Positions 42,401 to 45,920 of a stretch of 64,000 bases of DNA are shown here, piece by piece (positions within the stretch are counted from its first letter, which is position 1; each line of letters opens with the position of its first letter). The translations under genes and the position numbers were made by a program. Below the pieces are notes generated by a model. It was not told the DNA's origin, did no database searches, and was given only the letters and a program-made list of their open reading frames with translations. The DNA comes from Sphaerolaimus hirsutus (lineage: Eukaryota; Nematoda; Chromadorea; Monhysterida; Sphaerolaimidae). Location: the NCBI GenBank assembly GCA_964036195.1, contig OZ038450.1:17052701-17116700 (forward strand), given 5' to 3'.

Positions 42401-44897
42401 GTGTGTTTCGATCATGGCTATGTAGCGGCTCGCCCGCCCATATTTCTCCATTTTCGAACATATTCCTATTCCTGTTTACAGGGCGGAGCGATAGCGTTGC
42501 ACTGCGCCATTCTTTGGCGCAGTGCGCCTGTGCAGAGCGGTCCCATGGCGCTTGACGTTTTCCATGTCGAGCGACAAGGGAAAATAAATGCTGCACGGAC
42601 ATATCATTTTTTTCTTCACTCACTTCTATTCCAGTATTCATTGCCGATAGAGTGTGTGAAATCGCGTTGACGCGTTCTCTATTATTTTGTGTGGCGCCAT
42701 TAGTTCTGGCGCCAGCGCCACACGCTCTGGCGACATGTCCAGTTTGACCGCAATTGTAACATACTCGCGGCGCGGGCGTTGCACTGTTAGCTGATTGTGA
42801 TTGATAAACTTGTGCATTTGCACCGTTAAATTTATTATAGGGCGGGCGCGGGGAATTTGGATTAAATGAACTTCCGTTATAATTGGAAGTTTGGTTTACG
42901 TTTTGGGGTGCCCCCCTTCGGAAAGACGATCCACGCCCCTGTGTGGATATCGAGTTGCCTACCTGTAAGAGGGCCCGACGAAGCTCTGAAGCTTCGTCTC
43001 TAAACTTACTTTCAATTTTATCAATACGTTCCCCACCCCGTTTTACTTCACTTTTTATTTCTTCCAACTTTTCCGCCAAATCAACTTGATTTTGGCGCGT
43101 TTCTTCGCGTTTTTGTGGCATTACAGCGTTTGAAGCTTGTAAAACTTCATGTGGACGCTCTAGTTGACTGAGGGGATCGGGTGCGGCCGTGTTTGTGGGG
43201 CGGCTTTCAGAAAAAGGGCGCCTATCAAATCGCCGTCTACCAACAGGGAAACGGCCGCGGGGCACAAATGTACCTCTTCGATTAATATTGTCCTGCATGC
43301 TAGGACGGCCCTCTGTCACGCCCAGTGTGCGCGCATTTTCTGGGGTAATTTGTACTTCATAAGTACTTAACCGATCCAACAATGTTTCCATTGGTTGGGT
43401 TTGATCGGCTGGCGACAAAGTCCTATAAAACGCTTGTAATTGTGCCGAAATTGAATTTGAAAATAAAATTTTAAAATCTTTTTCGAGCGCCTCTTGGCTT
43501 AGATGAGCAAATGCGGCGGCATGGGTATCTTTTAGGATGTAGTAAAATTCTTTTACAGACTGGTATTTTCCTTGTTTCATACGGGAAACTTGTTCTCGGG
43601 CAGTAAATTGAACGGCTGGATTTTGATAGGTTTGTAAAAATTTCCATTTTAATTTTTCGTAATCAGTCCTAATTTCTATGGGCTGAGTCGAAATCCACCT
43701 AGCACTTTCTCGAGACAATCGGTATGAAAATGCTAGACAATATTTTCTGCGTGGAATAGCTAGCGTGCAGAGGGCCACTTCTAATGTTTTGATCCATACA
43801 GAGGGATTTTGTGTGCCCTGCGACCTGTCCCCTGAAAATAATGGTACTTTTTCAGCTAATGCAGCGAAATATGGCGCTGAAAACGCAATGTCACGTGTAG
43901 AATATGGATTTTCACCCTCCGCAAGTGCCATACTTTTTGCATGCCTAATTTCGATTTCTAGATTTTTTAAACGATGATCTGTTGCGTCGCGAAAATATTC
44001 TATGTGATAATCTCGGTCTTTCATAAATTTTCGCAACAGTGGTCTTTCAGCAAACACCGGGTCTTCATAATCATACGGTTGCATGCACTCTTGATTTTGA
44101 TCAGAGTTTACTAAATCTACATATGGTTCAGTTGGTGCAGAACCGTCTACATTCGTATTTTGGCTTGGTATATCACTAGCGGGCGCGGGCAAATGTGAAA
44201 AGGGGGGTGAGTTGCTAGGGACTGTAATTTGCAGCCCACCTGTATTTTGTTGCGCCTGTGGATCGGCTGATTTTCCTCCTGTTGTCCCAGAATGCGCTGG
44301 GCTCGATTGTGTTTGCTGTGGCGTCATCACTGACGCTGTTGGCGGCGTGCCAGGTGGTGGATTCGCATTTGGTGCTGTCGTAGTGACTGGCGGGGGTGCG
44401 GTACCCGCCGGCGGTGCCGTACCTGTTGGCGGTGACGTGACTGGCGCGGCTGCCGCGCTTCCATCGCCCACCTGTATATTTTGCACAGATGAGTCCGTAT
44501 TTGGAATTTGTAGCGTGGACGTGGTAGGGGGCGCGGTACCATCTGTACCATTTTTTGCTTCTTTCTGTTTGCGTAAAAGTGCCTTTTTTTGGGACTGTAG
44601 GGACTGTATAGTGTAATTTAAGTATCCAAGATGTTCAGACACTTGATTTCTAGTGTCTCGATCAACTTTCCAGCTAGCGACAAGATCCCTTTGATCGGTC
44701 AGTGCCTTTAAGTGATCGTCAATTTGTTCTAAGGTTTTTATTTCGAGTGGGGGTTGTGGTGCATCAGGTATAATTATTCTACCATCTGCATCTAATGGCG
44801 GTGGTACCGGGCCCCCTTGATACTCAGTGTCAGCTGGGGAATGTTCACGCCCAGTAGTCGGTTTTGTCGTGCCTTTTCCAATTGGTTTTGGAGGCAT
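24480..44897 (-). CDS. Giant Gag-X-Env-Pol polyprotein, 6,805 aa
   Basis: One uninterrupted frame from ATG 44897-44895 to TAA at 24482-24480. Order by residue: Pro/Thr-rich N-terminus (1-270), capsid-like region (about 330-510), CCHC knuckle (713-726), about 3,500 residues of unknown and repeat-rich protein, signal-like segment (4232-4268), glycoprotein-like ectodomain, transmembrane helix (4827-4851), a second signal-like segment (4958-4974), protease (DTGAS at 5104), reverse transcriptase (YVDD at 5721), RNase H (TDGS near 5872), integrase (about 6200-6480). No frameshift separates Gag from Pol. A stop-free frame through more than 20 kb, including very AT-rich stretches, is strong evidence of selection for translation. 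Cleavage by its own protease is expected from the class but no sites are identified. Confidence 0.93.
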   Translation of the reverse strand: MPPKPIGKGTTKPTTGREHSPADTEYQGGPVPPPLDADGRIIIPDAPQPPLEIKTLEQIDDHLKALTDQRDLVASWKVDRDTRNQVSEHLGYLNYTIQSLQSQKKALLRKQKEAKNGTDGTAPPTTSTLQIPNTDSSVQNIQVGDGSAAAAPVTSPPTGTAPPAGTAPPPVTTTAPNANPPPGTPPTASVMTPQQTQSSPAHSGTTGGKSADPQAQQNTGGLQITVPSNSPPFSHLPAPASDIPSQNTNVDGSAPTEPYVDLVNSDQNQECMQPYDYEDPVFAERPLLRKFMKDRDYHIEYFRDATDHRLKNLEIEIRHAKSMALAEGENPYSTRDIAFSAPYFAALAEKVPLFSGDRSQGTQNPSVWIKTLEVALCTLAIPRRKYCLAFSYRLSRESARWISTQPIEIRTDYEKLKWKFLQTYQNPAVQFTAREQVSRMKQGKYQSVKEFYYILKDTHAAAFAHLSQEALEKDFKILFSNSISAQLQAFYRTLSPADQTQPMETLLDRLSTYEVQITPENARTLGVTEGRPSMQDNINRRGTFVPRGRFPVGRRRFDRRPFSESRPTNTAAPDPLSQLERPHEVLQASNAVMPQKREETRQNQVDLAEKLEEIKSEVKRGGERIDKIESKFRDEASELRRALLQVGNSISTQGRGSSFRRGAPQNVNQTSNYNGSSFNPNSPRPPYNKFNGANAQVYQSQSANSATPAPRVCYNCGQTGHVARACGAGARTNGATQNNRERVNAISHTLSAMNTGIEVSEEKNDMSVQHLFSLVARHGKRQAPWDRSAQAHCAKEWRSATLSLRPVNRNRNMFENGEIWAGEPLHSHDRNTPTRAYKKTRVSKHEKATSAVEKPQMIAQSDIESAHKKKSAKIYRKSLTKQAHSRSAAIALVATLTILLPHFALSLSISRSKSQDYLTNKFHDIINMAEELPGLPELADLEAYLEADYERDPRKYLLFTLPRMFCKDYNTFHNKKESQLTKLCNKTDNILESLLTKSRNETDNIFADFLAILNEVRHEGAQHVNAAAAGVNDNETDDVSFAARIGKVVSGGTNVATGIPVAQMAVPAKPKMLAVQKRPAVPKMGAKMMSKPQAADKGQAPSRHLPPTRQSIGKEWPPPGSQPVEQSRAAAAHATGKSRCIWRLIKSFYNLSISNHTYRLAGVHAAGHTVRAARFRYLHQWEKWVFSNLKKLKNNSTIFCSMTLTDATAIHEAGVGNGSRPVYELTSCAYSGKPAQRKPDARPPFMEPYPVPELLPGGKIVGSCCHGYKAKKYFEILTHVKCAEYHTQYVASPMPEIADAFGNMGSPFMRTPMPRGDTMYSEKGELRSYTEKINVFPVYTYAHTEPTMGSSSDMPNLQQVVQHEHGRKRVRADPHIGTALPQGMSKWEGQNNRIKLLKEQKNKFITCGKDQNPENIKTEEMQLSEKSSTSSTPTEDTNHMESACEPETGFSYCEQPTCSTARSSAICHTCPTPFEMKMNKYERRITESIARIEAHVTRMQKNLQRATELLVNVKRSLLERKLPKAQATLSKTTDLLIKIDKEQGAAEREMDKAQSLCMKKIDEWETHSRRIREENSTYFDPQEADGDGVEQLDHHERQDDAGEQPAGQHTASLARTEIWLGEKFCVLLLEKDTINFEFEIYMEVDKEKLNTEENVQIETAKYKINNFSNFSPHQMTTVYFSRTTERDATAQRGRLRRRVRQSRGVGRTSRPTGRPRRGHRCAGLCGNDLCNKSIECENKNFVTRKIGRVRVRKFMPAPRQSLSTSPWLSRVGKGPTCNVGRMPTAAMSKMCDNTWPYGDTYIKISYGTSAINRIYIRKYLCTNAYLNMYKYLQINSYPNKPGGGKSRPSLSLDQPVLNGTKNFDRKSIKNGKIMQEMSKSEKYTVNIYSETPVKFKVNRTPRKLNFSEEKLIENKYLFHFVQNKDLRDQILKIPMKTIIKNNIDNLNKNKQSNKMSDIYRKLFGKQNIETKILHQVFTKNKIINTWKLYKIEKQKYFQEILLNIEKQKITPDTSENLLQKKNLKSKSMLTFCPIYWKNKTENVIEFYENSESKITHKENINCKEKYCKEKLSFKNVFYPREIFYPIFWKKINKNIINMTDINQINISDKNRDLLEKYLFENLFTNLREYFCPIFRVRVERKMIKMIDTNKTNINYKENKNFKERYLIEYLFTNFQGHPCPIPWVQIKIKMMTTTDIIKINTSHQESKLEDKYLFPNVFTNFRKYFCPIFWVKVDTNIEKLKENNLSKIIHQENKYLRNKYLTEKLFTNFRETYCPKLWAKIEKFRINMTDITQINTSHKVNKYLKEKHLVENLFTNFRESLHPTLWVKIDKIMINMSNKNKINTTYEENKSLKDKNLFTSLFTNFRESFHPTLWVKVGKIVENMNNINKINTSHEENKNLKYKNLFANLYTNLQETLCPNFWKKINENMENVYENSQDNTRNENIQHFKEYLFENSFNNFREAWCPRLWVKIDKNRLKVLENNLLKIALRLKQNFDKNSCCQIRRYFKFTELINLKINFENMELNGRSGDKLDRRHELQREEGRMASESAPPSNHFPPKTQKTEIFPGKRQYFAKLPPAPRHHGCPLCPVLTRAGNSQKARHGDLCDDENISKMENVKLNRNPPISHCKVSENKHSYCKMSENMSLHHTISESKDFVKLNTYKSPRVYSLLVKWINIKEPEKYASKWHQNALKFSCIHLLTVRWINFRKYKIFTPKTQRKICNVYKSDDESIKHYIPLINNHGIDKFDRERLNNVTPTGPPFPTPQFEKNLENTEINIQDLQFSTLRITYEKGRENELGNYLTPKVPPVSTPQDRENLEIEFCEIVLSNFVHYKITGNSHVKYCVTKVLGRLTPILPPKIPPQIEKNFNKNFDRKFRSSTQFNEVNVSCRVRTQLKSLTPGEILTPLFPPKNKEYLSENANKYSDFQIFKSSKSEVVKCRARIQLKILTPHLHPSPLFATPHFQKNLKFTENNYLIIKTDTESTLNVKCRIEIQKFALTPRFPPFSTLSPPSLTKSKNFNSKPKKIPRSPCCPTRIWSTSPPDWQNLVEIQIWNGAKSRRSRTIGNRRQSGQTATSSGENHVDSVEMCCRTFFHVKTCVGKRLCRKKWKRIGVKRENKKATINVANELLIECGVPQSAVKAFDPEIKRKIFGPKKSGAYEAPENQKQSEDSGTLYLPNALGIPETSFELCKVGRCNLTPGTGHRDLIVNLESFQQLATCQHISFKEVRTRARGWNRTGTLSEKSVNPKMGQVQIVGSTSDNENSTSTDNFDQSTAQLTPKCKHEMSRKPEIEPAIKIHMKWIIQLTYQNHFVFVNSLNKNVRKNLKFQNLKAFKYLYGKLLQCTTRCLMTRHVQCHKSPKGHLKCKNNSFLSNLDEKILFQEHNRKHAFEHQNSHHATEHASIIRHPPANLQSITRHLSTISQCISRHPSAELQGIARHFVRCLLKQKCLRQLLEIKLCPRHQIFTKLDNEPEFRDKFFGRMDTSLMNAMGTLSQFATRHIRVNRHLPAVARGIIRHQCRNRTIVFLGCRENSWCDVRLSSGVCKCAIRPRLAHQTSVWVKHHSIDLLHGKDKKSNYTNYLLWRSAEFMPFCKVSRVMTSKISDKSKKENDLSMDISNLTSNMTSNRISHNVNNILTQYKTNDNSISDFTSDKTDDKKRLKAAKARQKRMCPPRTLRAKMYRQQVVRLRRQKNIEKKRREKGKPEDRVMPFSTDPFRNPPSYDCRKNIDTSLKSYPADSPRKVTSTMTHPALQFEHQIGYPDGQFEIKLWCKNLIKSWCKTLVSLLLPCRQWTLSMHGLISAASPHGCPRNVEWAYRSLSIGQLVENKNKLTKVKIAVTSLAAVPPVFGTKAPVYHKVVGLAEHYYGQQYTEIACQLGGCYINTIRVATSNLDNTVVRRPLHGFPIREFSVNMLNAENRLSSTVAADCYYWAFGIMNAMAKGNDALLAGGFSFVKNMFRYPPIQVLLILLSPTDLIAHAPVFQGRLLMVCTRHQYFFLARPEDIRCCTEVSAVFAFTMLDVVEFITKVHVLRMCPVNKALAYDALMRELFESLNEVWVSLALKQQYSDEIKNRSKHSLYGKLSDEIKSHSKHSLYRKLSDEIKNHSKHRFKSQVITYIHKKNTGLMDSEFVPDAVTVTVNRLKIEMCAEMIARELRWRVDRAISMVYYEGIPVDPTPDEGLTVDHLKDLATAHRRVVVMNNEFHIRSALQDMPDEYLAPQPVVETSPIQNRVSLITIVLVFAYAFPKGSTVLTILFGLLTLTTIGNALAEPLKVQMCPRPIGAWYIALPEVPQCNILTTTALPATRQHPVVDVAVNVYTTRRKPLTSNATFCQTRRHEITACTNMLFSEYIYEYHDEFIETPMVICTKLIQAVLDQKFNEYQFQQLQPQVWSTMIPINIVFPTWNDCTSQHTDNYIVTFGTVSTFNHQQIMTDLESSPACLASTGVCTSKKGTLIWNPDSLSAASCPYEFVGTYIGKMHNKTILLPTEQSAFTIKGGPVNLHCVSQAVYLTNQGPLIAILQSNDSTQALCKMMFDAECSKFTKVTDPEFWQGKMNPNTATQHQYIYQVLSHQAHENFETLRQQICALTRNDALMVRAIAHLSPIAAARIIVGDWAVNAEFAGDVLSLSHCHTILADHVYLSHRIGDTCYNLLPVRVNNRTYFKMPASPDLVEMASRVACSSIRPPVYRNNNGTYFALKDGSMVGVQVHHTPAFVNPQFIQQQVVFNKSLGLSGLEMDNAIIYSNLQYLHMQQIDATKKIDRLIHYTSLFSVNNDRTASMLHGHGLEQVVTHAGELLLNASGRAINTEYDMIHMITSSAVPRTIRGPIQFLLNLMWIIVGFIAILGGCYLFIRYQWVRDVIGQICRWILHMVLRVKATALNTWRTVQTFVSQDEIPEPDHSEVQRPNTLDLPPRVKYSGLQRFPSIRFSPELLREIDGNIDHDPEREVLASMRGRIRTAPIILAVLALMISGASAQETNANHWKWNLSICMRIWSYMTNLGFSLLCVIGFQLIQRCFSNSTTAETAEPSLGEVQDLQEYSITNLPLSEYGIGTFPAEIETTTETTKFNHEKLFAMTQVRTDHGDPGITMTVPGSVKGKQIKCIIDTGASISCIHKRVVDALNLVYKSTAISISVADGTDLTPVGVCNISVHLDGVPFAVSALILDGISCDMYIGFKTLRQWGDFRVTFYRDNENKNLNIGEIKFLSGKTIRFNIPQDSAVQHTLIMYTGNRYKISPLSFTSVKIFAPDITPDFLALVLKDKKLEKNYVCAPIEKMMRVYRVKIYPTLIDIERSFDQERKSYVLSGSIPVFNPNRSDITIPSDRPLAKVKQIGAPMHRALGILPDKEVLLSAPAKPNNLGKDPTPMYLTGHTTQDGNQIPVILTPQYGSHLKKLVISGKECQERIGGWLDSMKTIRPKENWSHMHINEKSLLTLFPEAAADAPPGSGKERLCSLKKEADETAAKRDTPNAVATVTVMPKGEPENRLGLPNMAKPLVPQLTIQERHEIIRRDANFKDTVLSPSQKEEFLDMLLKYHSVFVLELADRGECSALTADIRLKDESHPGFIARPYPVSHFEQQVIDHWIVRQISLGLAEFGVSRFSSPVFLVRKPSAEPEEIPSIKNWRTVFDLRKINSLCKLEQGTVAPLKQLLERLLLGVVWSSFDGLSAYDMISLSSNSRDLFAISTARGILRFKSLPQGAATSTGIFSLAMTVMLLGIDHTLCYVDDICTVSATIPQHVHDVQEVLARFQKYRFRIALRKTVFAARRIKMLGQYISAEGREVDKSKIEAICKLPPPKDKSGVRSFLGLCNWHRSWIHNFAANTRSLNKLLTTKDNAPFVWTPEADKEWRLMKEKLMEAPILAAPNYEKKFDLCTDGSKKGISGILSQKADCEKRHNIIGYYSRTLSKSESKFASYDFEMLAIVSSLIHWRSIIHFYKVDVHTDCAAACYLLRDRSTAQNPRIARWALVISAFPGVTIKYTPGKTNPADVLSRDFCDQDISEQPETRPDPADEVLNDERMEICGEDCKDNCELQKKMESHVEKHLLQAMETRSKTYRQKPWPTVPDTPGPSAPNATDSDTLDSFDHLVPSTMIPEVTVTDTERNIHKTIIPNDPNKNLTPDQIARSQLPQDSDYDKENYSDFLEQDGVVEKFKKGQAENPFCSSMMKFLDDGTVPTDSNLARRVVLSAPQYVVEDNLLYFFDKKQTNDQALLLYVPEEMRQAVLALHHASGWGGHQGALRSYKRMTNCFTWHNAYKDMVDYIRKCPRCFAHKAQTGQVVPEQRKLPESRRPFDVLYFDISNIMHNSSTADYKAVVTALCPFSNYPFAAPLRDLQATTIAQALMTHVFSFTGFPRMCISDQGSNLLALKECFKFLRVGHQQCLLANPQANKVEQFHRFKTSLGIMINQFAKAHEDWPDMLQTMMLALRTAYSASLGLSSYEVVFGFKPFLWFLPEALQRPSLALRSSGSPIAYVREAIYQSWKLAQRNKLTYEQQTAKKGEFPRNKLEVGDAVYVKQPIVPRPGQTAKFLPKLIGPLVVRRVLDSAAYVGSIGEPHRPSKLIPLRRICKVMSDEEAKKSKQEITEVLNSITHKTTHIFQPFLGLAVIQAVPLQVARDGTLIGVPEWDRVPQLANHTLEHQHCLLPHEYDYMRHQWIRTSTGVAPLDNRPDWLYLGRPWTEHKGRNFLQAVSDNFYSEPCIALKTPSIRFVEEVRKLSRKDQFESKHLSRKDSNKNKNFSLDPRMGRDGVHRLPGEHPTVEVPIEPPAAIIRPWPVTGVASDELVGGLDNRHEQFIRSVHHGRRVVVSKFD
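25300..26300 (-). CDS. Integrase domain
   Basis: Residues about 6200-6535. The zinc-binding HHCC part starts at HHASGWGGHQG (6223) and ends CPRCFAHK. The catalytic triad is Asp 6294 (YFDIS), Asp 6355 (ISDQGSN) and Glu 6388 (KVEQFH). The second spacing is 32 residues, a little shorter than the usual 35. A GPY/F-like module (LPKLIGPLVVRRVL) follows near 6529. All required residues are present. Confidence 0.9.
26930..27305 (-). CDS. RNase H domain
   Basis: Residues about 5865-5990. FDLCTDGSKKGISGILSQ supplies the first Asp, YDFEMLAIVSSL the Glu, and VHTDCAAACYLL the next Asp. It closes with KTNPADVLSRD. This is the usual Ty3/gypsy RNase H placed directly after the polymerase. Confidence 0.9.
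27440..28250 (-). CDS. Reverse transcriptase domain
   Basis: Residues about 5550-5820. It contains NWRTVFDLRKINSLCK, the LPQGAATSTGIF motif (family LPQG) and LCYVDDICTV with the YVDD catalytic pair at 5721-5724. It continues through RIKMLGQYISAEG and the VRSFLGLCNWHRSWI connector. All are standard for Ty3/gypsy polymerases, and no damage is seen. Confidence 0.95.
29328..29660 (-). CDS. Retroelement aspartic protease
   Basis: Residues about 5080-5190. The active-site motif CIIDTGASISCI has Asp 5104. The family dimerises and cuts the polyprotein. A conserved hydrophobic-Gly segment follows (DMYIGFKTLRQWG). No missing residue noticed. Confidence 0.88.
29920..30026 (-). other. Second signal-like segment followed by a membrane helix
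   Basis: Residues 4958-4974 (PIILAVLALMISGASAQ) look like a cleavable signal with ASA^Q. About 16 residues later a second hydrophobic stretch (4990-5011, LGFSLLCVIGFQLI) follows. This small hairpin sits between the Env-like part and the protease and might separate lumenal from cytosolic parts of the polyprotein. Confidence 0.5.
30300..32204 (-). CDS. Env-like glycoprotein region
   Basis: Residues about 4232-4865. A hydrophobic signal-like stretch ends in GNALAEP, a plausible signal-peptidase site. It is followed by about 560 residues with many Cys and at least seven N-x-S/T sites, then a helix IQFLLNLMWIIVGFIAILGG (4827-4846) and a basic tail. This is the layout of a class of retroelement envelope proteins; no family was assigned. 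Unusually it lies between Gag and Pol instead of after Pol. It could be made by cleavage of the polyprotein or from a spliced RNA; neither is shown by the sequence. Confidence 0.65.
32220..33385 (-). CDS. Second nested exon cluster, unknown folded domain
   Basis: Exon-like segments 33385-33053, 32977-32759 and 32527 onward, all with phase-1 junctions (acceptor TTGCAG before 33385; donor GTGGGT after 33053; acceptor AACAG before 32977; donor GTGAGT after 32759; acceptor CACAG before 32527). The two introns are 75 and 231 nt, both multiples of three. The exons are GC-richer and look like a compact protein of roughly 280 residues with aromatic and Cys residues (GLAEHYYGQQYTEIACQLG; TMLDVVEFITKVHVLRMC). 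The polyprotein frame and the spliced frame are the same here, so splicing would only delete the intron-encoded residues. Upstream, a basic segment (KKRLKAAKARQKRM) near 33930 may be an earlier exon. Confidence 0.55.
32565..32710 (-). repeat. Tandem repeat D, 3 x 48 bp (16 aa)
   Basis: Three nearly identical units reading SDEIKNHSKHSLYRKL, residues about 4063-4111. They fall entirely inside a predicted 231-nt (3 x 77) intron running from 32758 to 32528. Confidence 0.85.
34300..34870 (-). repeat. Tandem protein repeat C, I-x-RH motif
   Basis: Residues about 3343-3533. Short units carry SIIRHPPANLQSITRH-type motifs with recurring Arg-His pairs, about 10-17 residues apart, and several Cys. The DNA core is GATGTCTA-type on the plus strand. 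The His/Cys content hints at metal binding but the spacing fits no finger I know. Confidence 0.6.
35830..36660 (-). repeat. Tandem protein repeat B, proline-rich, ~45-60 aa
   Basis: Residues about 2747-3023. Copies contain LTP-x-x-PP-x-STP, a KNLE-like linker and a VKCR-x-RIQLK core. At DNA level each unit pairs GGCGTCAGA with a nearby complementary TCTGGCGCGAC, so each copy can form a hairpin, and each carries a G run on the plus strand. No known domain. Confidence 0.7.
37440..38830 (-). repeat. Tandem protein repeat A, ~55-60 aa, AT-rich
   Basis: Residues about 2023-2487. Around ten diverged copies share the core LFTNFRES-x-x-P-x-LWVK, a hydrophobic segment, and a Lys/Asn-rich linker with INKINTSHEENK. 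A cysteine-proline pair (CPIFW, CPKLW) occurs in many copies. Base composition is very AT-rich, yet no stop occurs in this frame. No known repeat family is recognised. Confidence 0.75.
39695..42116 (-). CDS. Nested spliced reading frame inside the polyprotein (accessory protein, unknown)
   Basis: Exon-like segments on the minus strand: 42116-42038 (starts ATG, residue 928 of the polyprotein), 41875-41486, 41421-41359, 41281-41129, 41047-40928, 40864-40745, and a later one 39855-39695. The donors include two perfect GTAAGT sites (42037 and 40744). All introns are phase 1 and the chain keeps its phase through six exons. Intron lengths are 162, 64, 77, 81 and 63. The 64- and 77-nt introns sit either side of an exon read in a different frame from the polyprotein, and together they restore it. 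The acceptor before 39855 also opens an acidic frame differing from the polyprotein frame. GC content of the exons is far above that of the introns. Product: no domain recognised; proline-rich, with an acidic C-terminal part. How the exon ending at 40745 connects to 39855 is unresolved. Confidence 0.6.
42170..42243 (-). other. Hydrophobic segment between Gag and the nested frame
   Basis: Residues about 885-908 (IALVATLTILLPHFALSLSI) form a membrane- or signal-like helix just upstream of the nested ATG at 42116. It could anchor the following part of the polyprotein or act as an internal signal. Confidence 0.45.
42618..44897 (-). CDS. Gag region of the polyprotein
   Basis: Residues 1 to about 760. 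A low-complexity Pro/Thr/Ala N-terminus is followed by a helical capsid-like domain around residues 330-510 with the retrotransposon-Gag pattern (PLFSGDRSQ, then SVWIKTLE, then TAREQVSRMKQGKYQSVKEF). Next is a basic, Gly/Arg-rich linker and a coiled-coil-prone segment (QVDLAEKLEEIKSEVKRGGE). It ends in the knuckle CYNCGQTGHVARAC (C-x2-C-x4-H-x4-C, residues 713-726), which binds RNA in this family. Confidence 0.88.
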
Positions 44898-45288
44898 TTT
44901 TCAAAATTTTATTTTTTCAAAATAAATCAGTATATTTGCACTTGCGTCACAGCAGTGGGTGCAATCTATACTTTTTCTGTGTTCAATTTCTTTTTTCTAT
45001 TGCAAAGCAATCAGCCCTGCTAAAAGCAGTCTCACCGTAAGTGTACGGATTTTTCCTACTGCGTAAACGCAGTCTGCCCAGAACCTTTATTTCAAGGTCT
45101 GTAAAGGGATTGTATACCCTCTGCTGTCACGCAAATGCGTTCCGAGCCTTTTCCAGCGCTCAAATTCAAATAAAAAAATGAAAAAAATAAAAAAATTTTT
45201 TACGCGAAACTCACTTTTTCAGCGCTCCTGGCTGTTTTTGAAAAACGTACCTGGCGATAGCGGCAGTGGGATTTCGCACGATCACCAC
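44898..45288 (-). other. 5' leader of the retroelement
   Basis: 391 bp between the 5' LTR and the first ATG of the polyprotein. It holds the candidate primer-binding site and presumably packaging signals. No open frame noted. Repeated AAACGCA/TTTGCG motifs are present. Confidence 0.5.
45270..45287 (-). promoter_or_regulatory. Candidate tRNA primer-binding site
   Basis: One base after the 5' LTR, the minus strand reads TGGTGATCGTGCGAAATC. It starts with the TGG expected opposite a tRNA CCA end. I could not assign the tRNA. Confidence 0.4.
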
Positions 45289-45916
45289 TGATACAAAATA
45301 GAGGATAAGCTTTGCTACCTAACGCCCTGTGCCCTTTGATGTTGACGCCGTAGACCAGATAGCGAACCAAAGCCACTAGGTTAGAGCCCAGAAGTTAGAT
45401 GGTAAATACGTGCACGTGGGGGAGCTCCAATAGATGCTTGATGTTCCTATTCTGTAGCCTAAGGGTAGGACTTGGGTTTCAGGATTACTTAGGTTCAGAT
45501 AAATCTCAACTGCCGTTGCCCAGGAACTATTCATTCGCTGTCACTCAGAACGAATACAGAAGTAATGGTACTTGATCACACAGCAAGCTACCAGGACTGG
45601 ATATGAAGCTTCAATCTTGTTTTGCTCTTTTAGCACTAAATCTCACCGGTCCCGATAGCTAGCCAGCGGCTCCTATTTATACGATGCTTGTAGGCACAAC
45701 AAAGAAACATTTCACTAATGTAGGTCATTTACAACCAAATCGCCTACACACTTTACAGATTATATCAAAGCTGGACTGGTCATTTGCTGTCTGCAAGTCA
45801 CCAGATGGGTGCTAAACTGAATCACGCGTTGATACGCTCCAGATGACAGCTGAACGTGAACATGCAGGTAGGTGTGATCCAAAAGTAGTAGGACAGCTGC
45901 GTGTAAGAACACAACA
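45289..45916 (-). repeat. 5' LTR
   Basis: 628 bp, beginning TGTTGTGTTCTTACACGC and ending in ATTTTGTATCA on the minus strand, so the canonical TG...CA termini are present. A line-by-line comparison with 21770-22397 found no mismatch. It should supply the promoter for the minus-strand transcript. Confidence 0.95.
45673..45681 (-). promoter_or_regulatory. TATA box in the 5' LTR
   Basis: On the minus strand the LTR reads CGTATAAATAGGAGCC, a consensus TATA element. It lies about 235 bp from the start of the LTR. It predicts transcription starting about 30 bp downstream, near 45650. The same box exists in the 3' LTR at 22154-22162. Confidence 0.6.
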
Positions 45917-45920
45917 AGTG

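Larger units (their letters stand above)
21770..45916 (-). mobile_element. Complete giant Ty3/gypsy-class LTR retroelement, 24,147 bp
   Basis: It is bounded by two 628-bp LTRs and by a 4-bp target duplication, AGTG (21766-21769 and 45917-45920). It is read on the minus strand, so the 5' LTR is the right-hand one. It contains a 390-bp leader, a single 6,805-codon frame, an in-frame CCHC segment past the stop, and a 1.6 kb 3' region. The order RT - RNase H - integrase, the YVDD reverse-transcriptase motif, 4-bp duplication and DTG protease place it in the Ty3/gypsy (Metaviridae) class. Typical members are 5-10 kb; the giant size comes from protein-coding insertions between Gag and Pol. By eye the two LTRs do not differ at any position, so the insertion is recent and the copy may be intact. 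Confidence 0.95.

Noticed and set aside
44212-44616. 134-codon plus-strand frame opposite Gag
   Set aside because: It is the antisense shadow of the Pro/Thr-rich Gag N-terminus and has no independent support.
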